The notes below the pieces were generated by a model that searched no databases, was not told the origin of the DNA, and saw nothing but the letters and a program-made list of their open reading frames with translations. From Paenibacillus amylolyticus (GTDB lineage Bacteria; Bacillota; Bacilli; Paenibacillales; Paenibacillaceae): a DNA stretch of 64,000 bases. The stretch's first letter is position 1; every line of letters begins with the position of its first letter. The position numbers were made by a program, and so were the translations under genes. Where the stretch lies: contig NZ_CP121451.1 in NCBI RefSeq assembly GCF_029689945.1, positions 3,286,001-3,350,000 on the forward strand. The letters run 5' to 3'. Shown piece by piece: positions 1 through 10,045 of this stretch.

Positions 1-1646
1 CGGGACTTGCTGCTCTGGCTGGTATCGTGATATATGATCAGGTGACTCGGAACTTCGGTGACGGCACCGTTCAGCCCGCTTCCTTAATCGGAATCATACT
101 CGGCGCGCTTGCCGGTGGGATGCATAATCGGTTTAAAAGCATTAAACTGCCCGAAATTTTACAATTTTTCGGAGGTTCAAGGTTTGTTTTGCTCATCGTC
201 GGACTCTGTTCGGCATTGTTCTCCTGTTTTATGTTATGGATCGCTCCGATTTTACAGCATGGATTGAACGCCATTGCCACTTGGGAATACAGTCTCGGGG
301 GATTTGGCTTGTTCATCTACGGAGTGTTATACAGGGTGCTGGTCGCTTTTGGACTTCATCATCTGCTGAACAATGTGTTTTGGTTCCAATTGGGAACGTT
401 CGAAACGCCTGATGGTAACATTGTACAAGGGGATTTGCCCCGATTTTTTGCAGGTGATCCAACCGCAGGATTCTTTATGGCAGGTTTGTTCCCCATCATG
501 ATGTTTGCCATTCCGGCCATAGCCTTTGCGATTATTCAGGAAGCCAGGGAAGATCTGAAACCCAAAATCAAGAAAACTTTTCTGACATCGGCACTCGTTT
601 GTTTTCTGACCGGGGTATCGGAACAGATTGAGTTTGCCTTTTTGTTCGCGGCACCGTACCTGTTCATCGTGCATGCAGTGATGTCCGGCGTTGCCATGTG
701 GATTAGTTACTGGCTAGATATCCGGCACGGATTTTCTTACTCCGCAGGTATTATTGATTACATACTCAATTTCCATCTATCGGAGAATGCTTGGAAGCTC
801 ATTCCGATTGGCATACTATACGGGCTGGTTTATTACTTCCTGTTCCGCTGGGCGATTCGTACGTTCAAGATTCCAACACCAGGACGCGAAGAGGGCTCCA
901 TGCTGGAAGATTGGGTAGGCAACATTCCTTATCAGGCACCTTTAATTCTCGAAGCTTTGGGTGGAAAGAGTAATATTGTGCAGGTTGAAGCATGCATTAC
1001 GCGTCTTCGCCTGACAGTACATGATGACCGCCTGATCGATACGACTGCCATGAAGAGTATGGGGTCCGCTGGACTAATCAAGCTGGGTGGCGGTAACGTA
1101 CAGGTGGTATTCGGAACCTACTCGGAATTGATTCGGGAAGAAATGGCGAAGCTGCTGGAACGAGATCTGCAACAGGTTCTGTTCTGTGCTCCCGTTCAGG
1201 GTAAAATGCTACCGATTGAAGAGGTTCCTGATCAGATCTTTGCAGCCAAGCTTGTTGGGGATGGTGTAGCCTTTGTTCCGGAAAAGGGAGAGCTGGTCTC
1301 GCCTGTGTACGGAACGATTATGCACCTGTACCCGACCATGCATGCCCTGGGTATTTCCACCCGGGAAGGGCTGGAGGTATTGCTGCATATCGGCATCGAT
1401 ACTTCCCAGTTGAAAGGCCATTTTGAAGCTTTTGTTCAGGAGGGCGATACGGTGGAGCCGGGGCAGTTGTTGATCAAGTTCGATCTGGCAGTACTTCGCG
1501 AACAAGCGGCGTCACTGACAACACCAATGGTCATTACGAATCCGGATCGCGTAAAATCATGGAGTTTTGCTCCATTTAAGCAAGTGAAGAAGGTCAGGCA
1601 TCCGTTATGTCCGTGGTGCTCTATGACAGGAACGTTGGAGGGGTAG
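1..1646 (+). CDS. nagE: PTS N-acetylglucosamine permease EIICBA (5' end outside window)
   Basis: Membrane permease that imports N-acetylglucosamine and phosphorylates it. The reading frame is already open at base 3 and encodes a membrane helix, so the start lies upstream of the window. Visible order is EIIC, EIIB, EIIA. EIIC contains [15 protein letters not shown] and the loop [14 protein letters not shown], which look like NagE/NagP and not like the PtsG glucose permease (family knowledge). EIIB has the phosphorylated Cys in EACITRLRL (codon near 993). EIIA has the phosphorylated His in LLHIGIDT (codon 1386-1388). The last residues look wrong: one extra G in the run at about 1590 would give an ending NVGGVE with a TGA that overlaps the ptsI ATG, so a one-base loss near 1587-1593 is likely. 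ptsI follows directly, with no ptsH between. Confidence 0.88.
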   Translation, partial: GLAALAGIVIYDQVTRNFGDGTVQPASLIGIILGALAGGMHNRFKSIKLPEILQFFGGSRFVLLIVGLCSALFSCFMLWIAPILQHGLNAIATWEYSLGGFGLFIYGVLYRVLVAFGLHHLLNNVFWFQLGTFETPDGNIVQGDLPRFFAGDPTAGFFMAGLFPIMMFAIPAIAFAIIQEAREDLKPKIKKTFLTSALVCFLTGVSEQIEFAFLFAAPYLFIVHAVMSGVAMWISYWLDIRHGFSYSAGIIDYILNFHLSENAWKLIPIGILYGLVYYFLFRWAIRTFKIPTPGREEGSMLEDWVGNIPYQAPLILEALGGKSNIVQVEACITRLRLTVHDDRLIDTTAMKSMGSAGLIKLGGGNVQVVFGTYSELIREEMAKLLERDLQQVLFCAPVQGKMLPIEEVPDQIFAAKLVGDGVAFVPEKGELVSPVYGTIMHLYPTMHALGISTREGLEVLLHIGIDTSQLKGHFEAFVQEGDTVEPGQLLIKFDLAVLREQAASLTTPMVITNPDRVKSWSFAPFKQVKKVRHPLCPWCSMTGTLEG

Positions 1647-1647
1647 A

Positions 1648-3426
1648 ATGAAGATACAAGGCATCAACGGAGCTGCAGGCATAGCCATCGGCAAAGCATT
1701 TGTCCTGCCCAGTTGGGAATGGGATCTGCCGGATCAGAAGATGGATTCGGTGGATCTCGCCCAAGAATTCGAACGGCTGTATGAGGGCATACGGACATCC
1801 AAGGATGAGATTGAATATATCAAAAATGAGTTCAAGGAAGTTGTTGGTCCGGAGGAGTCCAGTATCTTTGATGCGCATCTGGCAATCCTCGAAGATCCGG
1901 TTTTCATGAACGAAATTCGTGGCATTATCGAGCGTCAATATAAGGCGGCAGAAGTGGCGGTCAAAGAAGCCATAGACCACTTTGTCACGATGTTTGACTT
2001 ACTGGAAGATGAGTATATGAAGGAGCGTGCAATTGATATCAAGGATGTGGGTAACCGCCTGCTCAAGCATTTGCTTGGTGCACCGGAGATCACACTTCCT
2101 TCGGATACTCAGCCGTATGTACTTGTTGCCAAGGAACTGTCTCCATCTCAACTGGCGCATTTGAATCCCACGCATGTGTTGGGCATTGTAACCTTGATTG
2201 GCGGAAAAACATCACATTCTGCGATTATGGCTCGTGCCCTCGGCATTCCTCTCGTTTCCGGTCTGGAAGCGAGTCTTGGCATGCCGGTTGAGACAGGGGA
2301 TATGCTGGTCGTGGATGGCGACAATGGTTTGGTATTCACGGACCCGGATCGCAAGACGATTGAACGATACACCATGCTTCGCAGCAAGCAATTGAAGAAA
2401 AAGGAACAGCTTCAAGTGCTTGCTACCGTGGATGCCGTAACCAAAGATGGGGCTGTTCTGCACTTGGCTTCCAATATCAGTTCGGTGAAGGAATTGGACC
2501 TGGCTTTGAAACAAGGAGCCAAAGGTGTAGGCTTGTTCCGAACAGAGTTCTTGTATATGGACCGTGCCACGTTCCCTGGTGAGCAGGAGCAGTATGAGGT
2601 GTACCGTCTGGTGGCAGAGAAAACAGCTGGACAATCGGTTGTTATTCGTACACTGGATATCGGTGGTGACAAGCAACTCGATTACTTTGAATTGCCTGAG
2701 GAAGACAATCCGTTCCTGGGGTACCGTGCAATTCGGATTAGTCTGGATCGCAAGGATCTATTCAAAACACAGCTGACAGCCATTCTGCGCGCCAGCGCTG
2801 CCGGAAATGTCAAAATCATGTACCCGATGATCTCTTCGGTAGAAGAACTTCAAGAAGCCAATGAGATTCTGCGTGAGGCGATGTCCGATCTGGACGAGCG
2901 CGGATTACCATACGACCCTCACATTCAGGTGGGAATCATGATTGAAGTTCCTGCAGCCGTGATGATTGCTGATCTGCTTGCAGAGGAAGCGGATTTCTTC
3001 AGTATTGGAACGAACGACTTGGTCCAATATGTACTGGCAGTAGATCGAATGAATGAGCAGATCGCCCATATGTATCACCCCTATCATCCGGCTGTTCTGC
3101 GGATGCTTCGTGCGACAGCAGATGCGGCGCATACGGCCGGGATTGATGTCAGTGTGTGCGGGGAGATGGCAGGGGATGAGCGTGCCATCCCGCTTTGGCT
3201 GGAGCTTGGCATTCGCCATTTGAGCATGTCTCCACAATCCCTGTTGCGTGTGAAGCACAGAGTGCTGAACACAACTGCATCGGCTGCCAAGAAGAAGCGC
3301 GAAAGTGCTTCGCCCTGCGGACCAGTGGAGATATTGAGGAGCGATTGCAAATCTTTAATGACTCCACGGGAAGTCCAGACGAGCAAAGTGGTTCGAACGC
3401 ATCATGATTGGGATAAATGGATATAA
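1648..3426 (+). CDS. ptsI: PTS enzyme I (phosphoenolpyruvate-protein phosphotransferase)
   Basis: Cytoplasmic enzyme I takes phosphate from PEP and passes it to HPr, the first step of all PTS transport. The protein is about 590 residues, normal for the family. The active His is His190 in [12 protein letters not shown]. The PEP-binding barrel shows [33 protein letters not shown] and the Cys in VCGEMAGD. It lies one base after the GlcNAc permease stop, so the two are one operon. The C-terminus after residue about 548 (AAKKKRES...) is not family-like. Adding one A in the AAGAAGAAG stretch at 3287-3296 gives [13 protein letters not shown] and a stop at 3407, so a one-base loss there is likely and the true end is probably 3407. 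Confidence 0.95.
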   Translation: MKIQGINGAAGIAIGKAFVLPSWEWDLPDQKMDSVDLAQEFERLYEGIRTSKDEIEYIKNEFKEVVGPEESSIFDAHLAILEDPVFMNEIRGIIERQYKAAEVAVKEAIDHFVTMFDLLEDEYMKERAIDIKDVGNRLLKHLLGAPEITLPSDTQPYVLVAKELSPSQLAHLNPTHVLGIVTLIGGKTSHSAIMARALGIPLVSGLEASLGMPVETGDMLVVDGDNGLVFTDPDRKTIERYTMLRSKQLKKKEQLQVLATVDAVTKDGAVLHLASNISSVKELDLALKQGAKGVGLFRTEFLYMDRATFPGEQEQYEVYRLVAEKTAGQSVVIRTLDIGGDKQLDYFELPEEDNPFLGYRAIRISLDRKDLFKTQLTAILRASAAGNVKIMYPMISSVEELQEANEILREAMSDLDERGLPYDPHIQVGIMIEVPAAVMIADLLAEEADFFSIGTNDLVQYVLAVDRMNEQIAHMYHPYHPAVLRMLRATADAAHTAGIDVSVCGEMAGDERAIPLWLELGIRHLSMSPQSLLRVKHRVLNTTASAAKKKRESASPCGPVEILRSDCKSLMTPREVQTSKVVRTHHDWDKWI

Positions 3427-3486
3427 ATACCTTTAAGTTAATATATTTACATTTGTGATAATTAGATATTGGAAACTTTGTTATAT

Positions 3487-3529
3487 AAAATAACCCCACT
3501 GTGCATGAGCGCACAATGGGGTTATTTTT
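3487..3529. terminator. bidirectional terminator between ptsI and the PfpI gene
   Basis: Near-perfect inverted repeat: AAAATAACCCCA...TGTGC pairs with GCGCA...TGGGGTTATTTT around a short loop. There are A and T tracts on both sides. It sits between two convergent genes. Confidence 0.8.
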
Positions 3530-4052
3530 ACTTGTCAGCGAGTGCATCACAGAATGCTTTGCCGTAAGGTGGGAGGTCAGGCGGACGACGTGCCGAGATG
3601 ATATGTCCATCCACAACAACCGCTTCATCTTTCCAGATCGCACCTGCATTTTCCATGTCATCCCGTATGCCTGGTGTAGAGGTTACTGTAACCCCGTCCA
3701 GAATTTTGGCAGAAATCAGCACCCAGCCCGCATGACAGATCTGTCCAATCGGTTTCCGGTCTGCATTCATTTCTTTGACAAGCTCCAGCACCTTGGGATA
3801 ACGTCGCAGCTTGTCCGGCGCCCAGCCGCCTGGCACGAGAATGCCATCATAATCTGAACTGTCCAGTTCATCGAAACTGTATTCGGCTTCAGCAGGCACA
3901 CCATATTTGCCAATATAGGTTTTTCCTTTTTTTTCTCCAGCAAGATGCACTTCCGCACCTTCTTCACGAACCCGATGCACAGGGTACCATAATTCTAGAT
4001 CTTCGAATTCTTCATCGACCAGAGCGATGACTTTTTTACCGGTTAATCTCAT
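3528..4052 (-). CDS. DJ-1/PfpI family protein (general stress protein 18-like)
   Basis: Cytoplasmic protein of 174 residues with the PfpI/DJ-1 glutamine-amidotransferase-like fold. Members act as deglycases, chaperones or peptidases in stress; which of these applies here cannot be told. The nucleophile Cys lies in GQICHAGW, the acidic residue in EEFEDLE near the N-terminus, and the sheet motif GILVPGGW precedes the Cys. The length is typical (about 170). The ATG is preceded on the minus strand by a GGAGAG ribosome site. It stands alone, convergent with ptsI. Confidence 0.85.
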   Translation of the reverse strand: MRLTGKKVIALVDEEFEDLELWYPVHRVREEGAEVHLAGEKKGKTYIGKYGVPAEAEYSFDELDSSDYDGILVPGGWAPDKLRRYPKVLELVKEMNADRKPIGQICHAGWVLISAKILDGVTVTSTPGIRDDMENAGAIWKDEAVVVDGHIISARRPPDLPPYGKAFCDALADK

Positions 4053-4297
4053 GTCGATCTCTCCTTTTGGTGGTGATTAGGGATGTCGCATCTCTCATTG
4101 TAACAGATTCTCCGTGGGAGTTCATGGAAGTGCATGTTCATATGCAGGAAGCGATTACAAGTCAGTGACGGCCCGCATTCGACAACCTTGATCTGGAGGG
4201 AGTGGTAATTTGTGCAACCTTTCATTTGCAGCAGGATTTGAGCCGAAATAGGTCGAATGGTACCTATATAGAGTATAGAACGAATGAGGTGATGGTT

Positions 4298-4741
4298 GTG
4301 CGCAAGTCGTGCAGATGTGGACATGTAATGGAGTTGGAATTAAGAACAGTGGTTTACGCCAAAAAGGTGGAGATTCGAAACGTACCCGTATTTGCGTGTA
4401 CAGATTGTGTATCCTACGAGGTGCTCCCGCCAGTCAAGCCGGATTTAACAGAATGCATAAGCACATTGGGGGAACAACCCGTGAAGCAGGATGTATCTTT
4501 TGGTGAGCGCAATGAACTGGCTGACCTGTTCCATGAGCAACTGCTGGCTTGGCCGGATGCGACGGATCGGGAGATGGAATATCGCATGCAGCAAGCGGTA
4601 GAGGAACGTATCAATCTGTTGCTGGACATCATGGGTTACGCAACGAAGTCTGGAGATACAGTTTGGATAGAGACCACGGAGCGCAGGTTAAGTCAATTAT
4701 CCGGATTTGTGTGGCAGGAGTACTTCTCGAATGCTGTCTAA
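4298..4741 (+). CDS. small zinc-ribbon (YgiT/MqsA-type) protein, function unknown
   Basis: I do not recognise a characterised orthologue. The first 35 residues hold CRCG and, after a strand with VVYAKKVEIRNVPVFAC, the pair CTDC. This resembles the YgiT-type zinc finger found at the N-terminus of MqsA antitoxins. The remaining about 110 residues are helical and acidic with no DNA-binding motif that I can see. The GTG at 4298 is chosen because GAGGTGA lies five bases upstream; an in-frame ATG at 4292 would overlap that site. No toxin-like gene is adjacent, so an antitoxin role is not supported. The gene stands between the PfpI gene (divergent) and ytxJ. Confidence 0.65.
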   Translation: MRKSCRCGHVMELELRTVVYAKKVEIRNVPVFACTDCVSYEVLPPVKPDLTECISTLGEQPVKQDVSFGERNELADLFHEQLLAWPDATDREMEYRMQQAVEERINLLLDIMGYATKSGDTVWIETTERRLSQLSGFVWQEYFSNAV

Positions 4742-4863
4742 TTTTGACGTGTAAAATGCTTGTTTTCATGAAAATTGGCTTTTTCGCGCACTTTTTGTTA
4801 AGATATCGAAGAGTGAAAACGCTCAACATAGCGGTATTCCTGGTAAAGGGGGATGTATATCTA

Positions 4864-5211
4864 ATGGCTGACATGACTAAAATGACAAGTATTGAACAGC
4901 TAAACTCCGCAGTGGAGGCTACCGAGGAGCAACCTTTGCTTCTGTTTAAGCACAGTACGCGCTGTCCCATCAGCTCGAACGCTTATCAGGAGATGAACGA
5001 TTATCTGCATAACAACGCCAATGAAAATGTGAAATACGGTATCATTTATGTTGTGGAAGATCGCCCAGTATCCAATGAAGCAGCAGATAAGCTGGGTGTT
5101 AAGCACGAATCTCCTCAAGCGATCCTGATCAAAAAGGGAATTCCTGTATGGCATACTTCCCATTCTGATATTACCAAAACCACACTTACGAATGTTTTGA
5201 GTGAGTCCTAA
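4864..5211 (+). CDS. ytxJ: bacillithiol-system redox protein YtxJ
   Basis: Small thioredoxin-fold protein (115 residues) thought to act as a monothiol bacilliredoxin in low-GC Gram-positives. The motif LLLFKHSTRCPISS holds a single redox Cys (CPIS) instead of CxxC. IPVWHTSHSDIT near the C-terminus is also typical. An AAAGGGGG ribosome site lies about ten bases upstream of the ATG. In Bacillus subtilis ytxJ is also close to ccpA; here it directly precedes it, with aroA absent between. Confidence 0.87.
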   Translation: MADMTKMTSIEQLNSAVEATEEQPLLLFKHSTRCPISSNAYQEMNDYLHNNANENVKYGIIYVVEDRPVSNEAADKLGVKHESPQAILIKKGIPVWHTSHSDITKTTLTNVLSES

Positions 5212-5303
5212 AGCCTATTTTAATTGATTAATGCAAAAATTTGTCGTAATATAAATCTTAATGAAAATGGTATGAAAATTTACTGGTAATGGAGAGAAGT
5301 ACT

Positions 5304-6315
5304 GTGACGGTAACCATTTATGATGTGGCACGTGAAGCTGGAGTGTCTATGGCAACGGTATCACGGGTAGTTAATAATAACCCTAATGTCAAACCGCAAA
5401 CGCGGAAAAAAGTATATGAAGCGATCGAACGGTTGGGATATCGTCCGAATGCGGTAGCCAGAGGTCTGGCGAGCAAGAAGACAACCACGGTCGGGGTCGT
5501 TATTCCGGATATTTCGAACTCAACCTTCGCGGAGATTGCCCGCGGAATTGAAGATATTGCGAATATGTATCACTACAATATTATTTTGTGTAATGCAGAT
5601 AAGAAGAAAGAAAAGAGATTCGGGTTATTAACACATTACTCGAAAAACAAGTAGACGGACTGCTCTTCATGGGCGGAACAGTAACCGACGAACACATCCA
5701 GGCATTCCAGTCTGCGGCTGTGCCGATCGTACTTTGTGCAACGAGTGATGAGAAAGGCACATTCCCTTCAGTGGATATTGACCATGAGGCGGCTGCATTT
5801 GACGCGGTTAACACCCTGATTCGTCATGGACACAAGGAAATTGCGATGATCAGTGGTACACTGCAAGATCCTGCAAATGGATATGCCCGTTTCCAAGGTT
5901 ACAAGAAGGCTCTGGAAGCAGCGGGTATTGAATACCAGGAGGATCTCGTTCGAATCGGTAACTATCGTTATGAATCCGGTGTGGAAGCAATGAAATATTT
6001 CCTTGGACTCAAGAAAAACCATCCGCCATCTTTGCGGCAACCGATGAAATGGCGATTGGTGCCATTCACAGCATTCAGGATGACGGTCTGAAAGTACCAG
6101 ATGACTTCTCCATTATTAGTGTGGATAACATCCGTATGGCTTCCATGGTACGTCCTCAGTTGACGACAGTGGCACAGCCGATGTACGATCTTGGCGCAGT
6201 TGCGATGCGTTTGCTGACCAAGTTGATGAAGAAAGAAAATGTGGAGAACCCACGGGTTATTTTGCCGCATGAAACGATTCTTCGTCTGTCTGTAAGTCAC
6301 GCAGATGTAGTCTAA
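5304..6315 (+). CDS. ccpA: catabolite control protein A, with two frame breaks
   Basis: LacI-family master regulator of carbon catabolite control. It binds cre sites with HPr-Ser46-P or Crh-P. The N-terminus [20 protein letters not shown] is the helix-turn-helix, followed by the hinge [19 protein letters not shown]. The core ends with [20 protein letters not shown] and LTKLMKKE, all diagnostic of CcpA. GTG at 5304 is favoured because GGAGAGAAG lies just upstream; an ATG at 5289 is in frame. The frame is lost at 5611-5614 (AAAA, probably AAAAA) and at 6014-6018 (AAAAA, probably AAAAAA). Each repair restores the expected sequence, so these look like sequencing errors. A consensus cre box stands in front of acsA in this window. 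Confidence 0.92.
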
Positions 6316-6367
6316 TCGGGATATACAAGTAAGGGAGAAGCCTTTCTCTCTACATAGTGGATATGCG

Positions 6368-6390
6368 AAAGCTCCGGAGACGGAGCTTTT
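6368..6390 (+). terminator. terminator after ccpA
   Basis: AAAGCTCC, a six-base loop, then GGAGCTTT followed by T. It lies between the ccpA stop and mtnN. Confidence 0.75.
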
Positions 6391-6432
6391 GTGCTGAATG
6401 AGGATAAAAGTGAAAATAGGAGGTATCCGAAG

Positions 6433-7128
6433 ATGCGTGAAACGATTGGGATTATCGGAGCGATGGATGAGGAAGTTGAGCTATTGCTGGCAGGCATGAA
6501 GCAGTTGGAGACGGTCAAACAAACCGGGATCACATACGTTGCAGGCGAGTGGTTGGGCAAGCAAATTGTCGTGTGCAAATCCGGCGTAGGTAAAGTCAAT
6601 GCAGCGGTTACGACGCAGATTTTGATTGATCGTTTTCAGGTTAATCGCATTATCTTCACAGGTGTTGCCGGTGCAGTTAACCCGGAGCTGAACATTGGAG
6701 ATATGGTTATATCGTCTGTATGTGTTCAGCACGATATGGATGTGACGCCACTGGGCTTCGAACGCGGGGTTATTCCTTACCAGGAGACATCTGCGTTTCC
6801 TGCCGAGGCTGCGCTTATTACACTGGCTGAAGAAGCGTGTAAAGCGCTGGGAGCCAATTATCTGATCGGTAAAGTGTTATCGGGAGACCAGTTTATTGCG
6901 AATAAGGATACGGTTAACATGTTATATACCGAAATGGATGGGGCATGTGCCGAGATGGAAGGGGCTGCAGTTGCTCAGGTCTGTTACATGAATCGTGTAC
7001 CATTTGTTGTCCTGCGTGGGATGTCGGATAAAGCGGATGGTTCGGCACATGTGAACTTTGCTGAATTTACCGTGGAATCTTCGCAGCGTTCACATCGCAT
7101 TGTGGAGCATATGTTGGAAAATATGTAA
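6433..7128 (+). CDS. mtnN: 5'-methylthioadenosine/S-adenosylhomocysteine nucleosidase
   Basis: Cytoplasmic hydrolase that removes adenine from MTA and SAH, feeding methionine salvage and the activated methyl cycle. The start IGIIGAMDEEVELL, the motif VVCKSGVGKVNAA, the central FTGVAGAVNP, the EMEGAAVAQVC stretch with the purine-ribose binding Glu, and the late RGMSDKADG are all family signatures. The length is 231 residues, as usual. The ATG at 6433 is chosen because AGGAGGT lies nine bases upstream; the in-frame extension upstream has no ribosome site and runs over the ccpA terminator. Confidence 0.95.
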   Translation: MRETIGIIGAMDEEVELLLAGMKQLETVKQTGITYVAGEWLGKQIVVCKSGVGKVNAAVTTQILIDRFQVNRIIFTGVAGAVNPELNIGDMVISSVCVQHDMDVTPLGFERGVIPYQETSAFPAEAALITLAEEACKALGANYLIGKVLSGDQFIANKDTVNMLYTEMDGACAEMEGAAVAQVCYMNRVPFVVLRGMSDKADGSAHVNFAEFTVESSQRSHRIVEHMLENM

Positions 7129-7167
7129 TTGCATAGGCTTGGATAGTAAAGCGATACATGATGAATG

Positions 7168-7229
7168 AAAGACCGCCTTTCGATTAGCTACTCCATGAGG
7201 TATGGATCAAGCTGTGAGAGGCGGTCTTT
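7168..7229. terminator. inverted repeat / terminator between mtnN and acuA
   Basis: AAAGACCGCCT and AGGCGGTCTTT form an 11-bp perfect stem with a loop of about 40 bases. It lies between convergent mtnN and acuA, so it can serve both strands. Confidence 0.65.
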
Positions 7230-7262
7230 GTTATGTATATCGTTTTGCCAACAAATCTCGAA

Positions 7263-7895
7263 TCAGTACATGAACCGATGGCGGAAGCGTACACGATCAA
7301 ACTGTTCTTCCGATGTGATAGGCACCTGACTTCCGATCCGTACCATCAAACAGTTCGCAGGATGTGAACAGATCTCAGGATCGTCTGTTGCATACCAGGT
7401 CATGTCAATCGTTTGCATCAGCCTCTCCATCATTTTGCGATAATCCCATACGTCCAATCCGCTGCCCTTCAGGTCCCAATGCCAATAATATTCTGTGGTG
7501 AAAATAATGTAGTTCTCCATGTAGTGATCTTCCAGAGCGGTAAGCAACATCTCGCGTCCAATGCCGAGCGAACGATAGTCGTCTGCAACCTCGATTGCCC
7601 CAAGCTCAATCAGATCAGTCATATTGCCCTCCGACCAGCGTTCACAATCATCCGCGTAGTGGAAGGTTACATAGCCGATAATCGTTTCATTTTCGTGTGC
7701 AATGATAATTCGACCTTCAGGCAATGCTGCGATCTCCGCCAGAGCTTCCTGCTGCTCCGTTGGGCGCCGAAAGGCATCCAGGTCCGAGTGGAAGGCAAGG
7801 CGGCTGATCTCCTCGGCCTGCACGGGGCCTTCAACCGTAATCCGATGGCCGGACTTGAAGATGGAACGCATGTGATGTTCTTTGATATGTTCCAT
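7263..7895 (-). CDS. acuA: acetoin utilization protein AcuA, acetyl-CoA synthetase acetyltransferase
   Basis: GNAT-fold protein acetyltransferase of 210 residues, the same length as Bacillus subtilis AcuA. Diagnostic stretches are LIELGAIEVADDYRSLGIG (acetyl-CoA binding), FTTEYYWHWDLKGSGL, TWYATDDPEICSHPANCLM and a terminal RFRHRFMY. In Bacillus, AcuA acetylates and switches off AcsA at the Lys of the PK..SGK motif. That target gene is divergent here, separated by about 295 bases, which supports the call. acuB and acuC, which follow in Bacillus, are absent. Confidence 0.93.
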   Translation of the reverse strand: MEHIKEHHMRSIFKSGHRITVEGPVQAEEISRLAFHSDLDAFRRPTEQQEALAEIAALPEGRIIIAHENETIIGYVTFHYADDCERWSEGNMTDLIELGAIEVADDYRSLGIGREMLLTALEDHYMENYIIFTTEYYWHWDLKGSGLDVWDYRKMMERLMQTIDMTWYATDDPEICSHPANCLMVRIGSQVPITSEEQFDRVRFRHRFMY

Positions 7896-7998
7896 GGTTT
7901 TTGCTCCTTTCTCTCTCCTACTTATAGAGGTTGTTCAGAAAGTTTGCTATTGCAAAATCCAAAAAATAGAAAAGCCATAGACGACAATTGAAAAGATT

Positions 7999-8007
7999 TG
8001 CTATAAT
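7999..8007 (+). promoter_or_regulatory. extended -10 promoter for acsA
   Basis: TGCTATAAT is an extended -10 with a perfect TATAAT hexamer. No good -35 stands at 17 bases. It places transcription start near 8014 and the cre box about 80 bases into the leader. Confidence 0.5.
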
Positions 8008-8095
8008 TGCGTAGACAAAAAATGTTCACAATTCAATACAGTATGGTTAACACCTGTTTGGCCGAGCAATACATGATGAGAAGTTCTCTCTACTA

Positions 8096-8110
8096 ATGTA
8101 AGCGCTAACT
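8096..8110 (+). promoter_or_regulatory. CcpA operator (cre) in the acsA leader
   Basis: ATGTAAGCGCTAACT matches every defined position of the cre consensus WTGNAANCGNWNNCW. acsA is a known CcpA target in Bacillus. The site is downstream of the proposed promoter, which would fit a roadblock mode of repression (inference). Confidence 0.75.
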
Positions 8111-8190
8111 GGAAGATCAGTCAACACAAAGGCAATGAGAAATGATCCCTAACGGGAATCGAAATGTCGAGTTGAAGGAGGCTGGCAAGC

Positions 8191-9913
8191 ATGAGTCAAG
8201 CACATGGTGAGATGCTGCAAACGGTTGTGTCTGAATCTAATCTGGGCGATTACACGGAGGCGAGAAGCCGGTTTGATTGGGAATCGGTGGAAAGGCACTT
8301 TACGTGGCACGCCAGCGGAAAGGTAAACATGGCGCATGAAGCGATTGACCGTCATGTACTGGAAGGAAGGGGCGGAAAGACCGCTTTATTGTATAGCGAT
8401 GCTTCGCGCGAAGAGGCCTATACTTTTGCTGACTTGAGTGAACAATCAAGTCGATTCGGGAATGTTCTCCGCAAATATGGCATCGCCAAAGGGGATCGGT
8501 GTTTATTTTTATGCCGCGAAGTCCTGAACTGTATTTCAGTCTACTTGGTATATTAAAAGCTGGAGCCATCGCGGGCCCTTTATTCGAAGCTTTTATGGAA
8601 ACAGCAGTGAAGGACCGGCTGGAGGATAGCGGGGCAGTGGCACTCGTGACAACGCCGGAATTGCTGAAACGCATCAAACGTTCCGAGTTGCCTGAACTCA
8701 AACATATATTTATTGTGGGTGGGGGCGCGCAGACTGAGGAAGGACTCATCGATTTTGATGCAGAGATGTCCGCCGCTTCGGACGAGATGGAAGTGGAGTG
8801 GTTGAATCGTGAGGACGGTTTGCTAATTCACTATACCTCAGGCTCTACGGGTAAGCCCAAAGGCGTGTACCATGTTCAGAATGCCATGATTCAGCACTAT
8901 TATACAGGTAAAGTTGTCCTGGATCTACGTGAAGATGATGTGTACTGGTGCACTGCTGACCCGGGTTGGGTCACAGGGACTTCTTACGGTATCTTTGCTC
9001 CATGGCTCAATGGAGTGACCAATGTGATACGGGGTGGTCGTTTCAGTCCTCAAGATTGGTACAGTACCATCCAGAAGAACAAAGTCACAGTATGGTACAG
9101 TGCGCCAACGGCCTTCCGCATGCTGATGGGAGCAGGAGAAGAGACCATTGCCCAGTTTGATCTGAGCAGTCTGCGTCATGTCATGTCTGTCGGTGAGCCG
9201 CTGAATCCGGAGGTTGTTCGTTGGGGATGGAAAGCCTATGGTCAGCGAATACATGATACCTGGTGGATGACGGAAACAGGTGCACAGCTGATCTGTAATT
9301 ATCCCGGAATGCCAATCAAGCCTGGCTCCATGGGACGTCCGCTGCCTGGCATCGAAGCAGCCATTATTGATGATCGCGGGCAGGAATTGCCGCCTTACAG
9401 TATGGGTAATCTGGCGATACGGGCACCTTGGCCATCCATGATGGCGAAGATCTGGAATAACCCCGCGAAATATGAGGAATATTTCAGGCTTACAGGCTGG
9501 TATGTATCCGGTGACTCCGCTTATATGGATGAGGAAGGATATTTCTGGTTCCAGGGGAGGATTGATGATGTGATCAATTCTTCAGGCGAGCGTATCGGGC
9601 CCTTTGAAGTGGAGAGCAAGCTGGTAGAGCATCCAGCGGTAGCGGAGGCGGGTGTGATTGGTAAGCCGGATGTGACACGGGGGAGATCATCAAGGCCTTT
9701 GTGGCGCTTCGTGAAGGATATGAGGCGACACCGGAGCTGAAGGAAGAGATCTATCGTTTTGTCAAAGAGGGCCTGTCTGCCCACGCTGCTCCGCGTGAGA
9801 TTGAGTTTAAGGATAAGCTGCCCAAGACACGTTCCGGCAAGATCATGCGGCGTGTACTGAAAGCCTGGGAGCTTGACCTGCCAGCGGGAGATCTATCCAC
9901 CATTGAAGACTAA
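8191..9913 (+). CDS. acsA: acetyl-CoA synthetase, with two frame breaks
   Basis: AMP-forming acetate-CoA ligase that activates acetate for growth or reuse of overflow acetate. The AMP-binding motif YTSGSTGKPKG, DTWWMTETG and the GWYVSGD motif are present. The C-terminal PKTRSGKIMRRVLKAWEL holds the catalytic Lys that AcuA acetylates. ATG follows AAGGAGG by eight bases. The frame breaks at 8502-8504 (TTT, probably TTTT, restoring FIFMPRSPELY) and at 9679-9683 (GGGGG, probably six G, restoring RGEIIKAFVALREGY). After repair the product is about 574 residues, as in Bacillus. It is divergent from acuA and carries a cre site in its leader. Confidence 0.94.
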
Positions 9914-9921
9914 CGTTGTTT

Positions 9922-9964
9922 AAAAGCCTGCTTCATGCCACGTGGTATGAAGCAGGCTTTTTTA
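9922..9964 (+). terminator. acsA terminator
   Basis: AAAAGCCTGCTTCAT and ATGAAGCAGGCTTTTTT form a long stem around CCACGTGG, followed by a T tract. Confidence 0.85.
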
Positions 9965-9980
9965 CTGCTGCACATGCAAA

Positions 9981-10023
9981 ATAAAAAGCCGCACCCTCAG
10001 ATTATGGTCTGAGGATGCGGCTT
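9981..10023 (-). terminator. terminator of the class A PBP gene
   Basis: AAGCCGCA.CCTCAGA and TCTGAGG.TGCGGCTT form a 16-base arm hairpin. Read on the minus strand it is followed by TTTTTAT just downstream of the PBP stop. Confidence 0.8.
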
Positions 10024-10045
10024 GTTTTGGATCGCTATGCCTGAA

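Noticed and set aside
4814..4827. TGAAAACGCTCAAC upstream of ytxJ as a cre site
   Set aside because: The left half fits the CcpA consensus but the right half breaks at the conserved C and the last base. The acsA site is far better.
5304..6315. ccpA as a true pseudogene
   Set aside because: Both breaks are single-base losses in A runs, the rest of the protein is intact, and the same type of break hits essential genes in the window. Error is the simpler reading.
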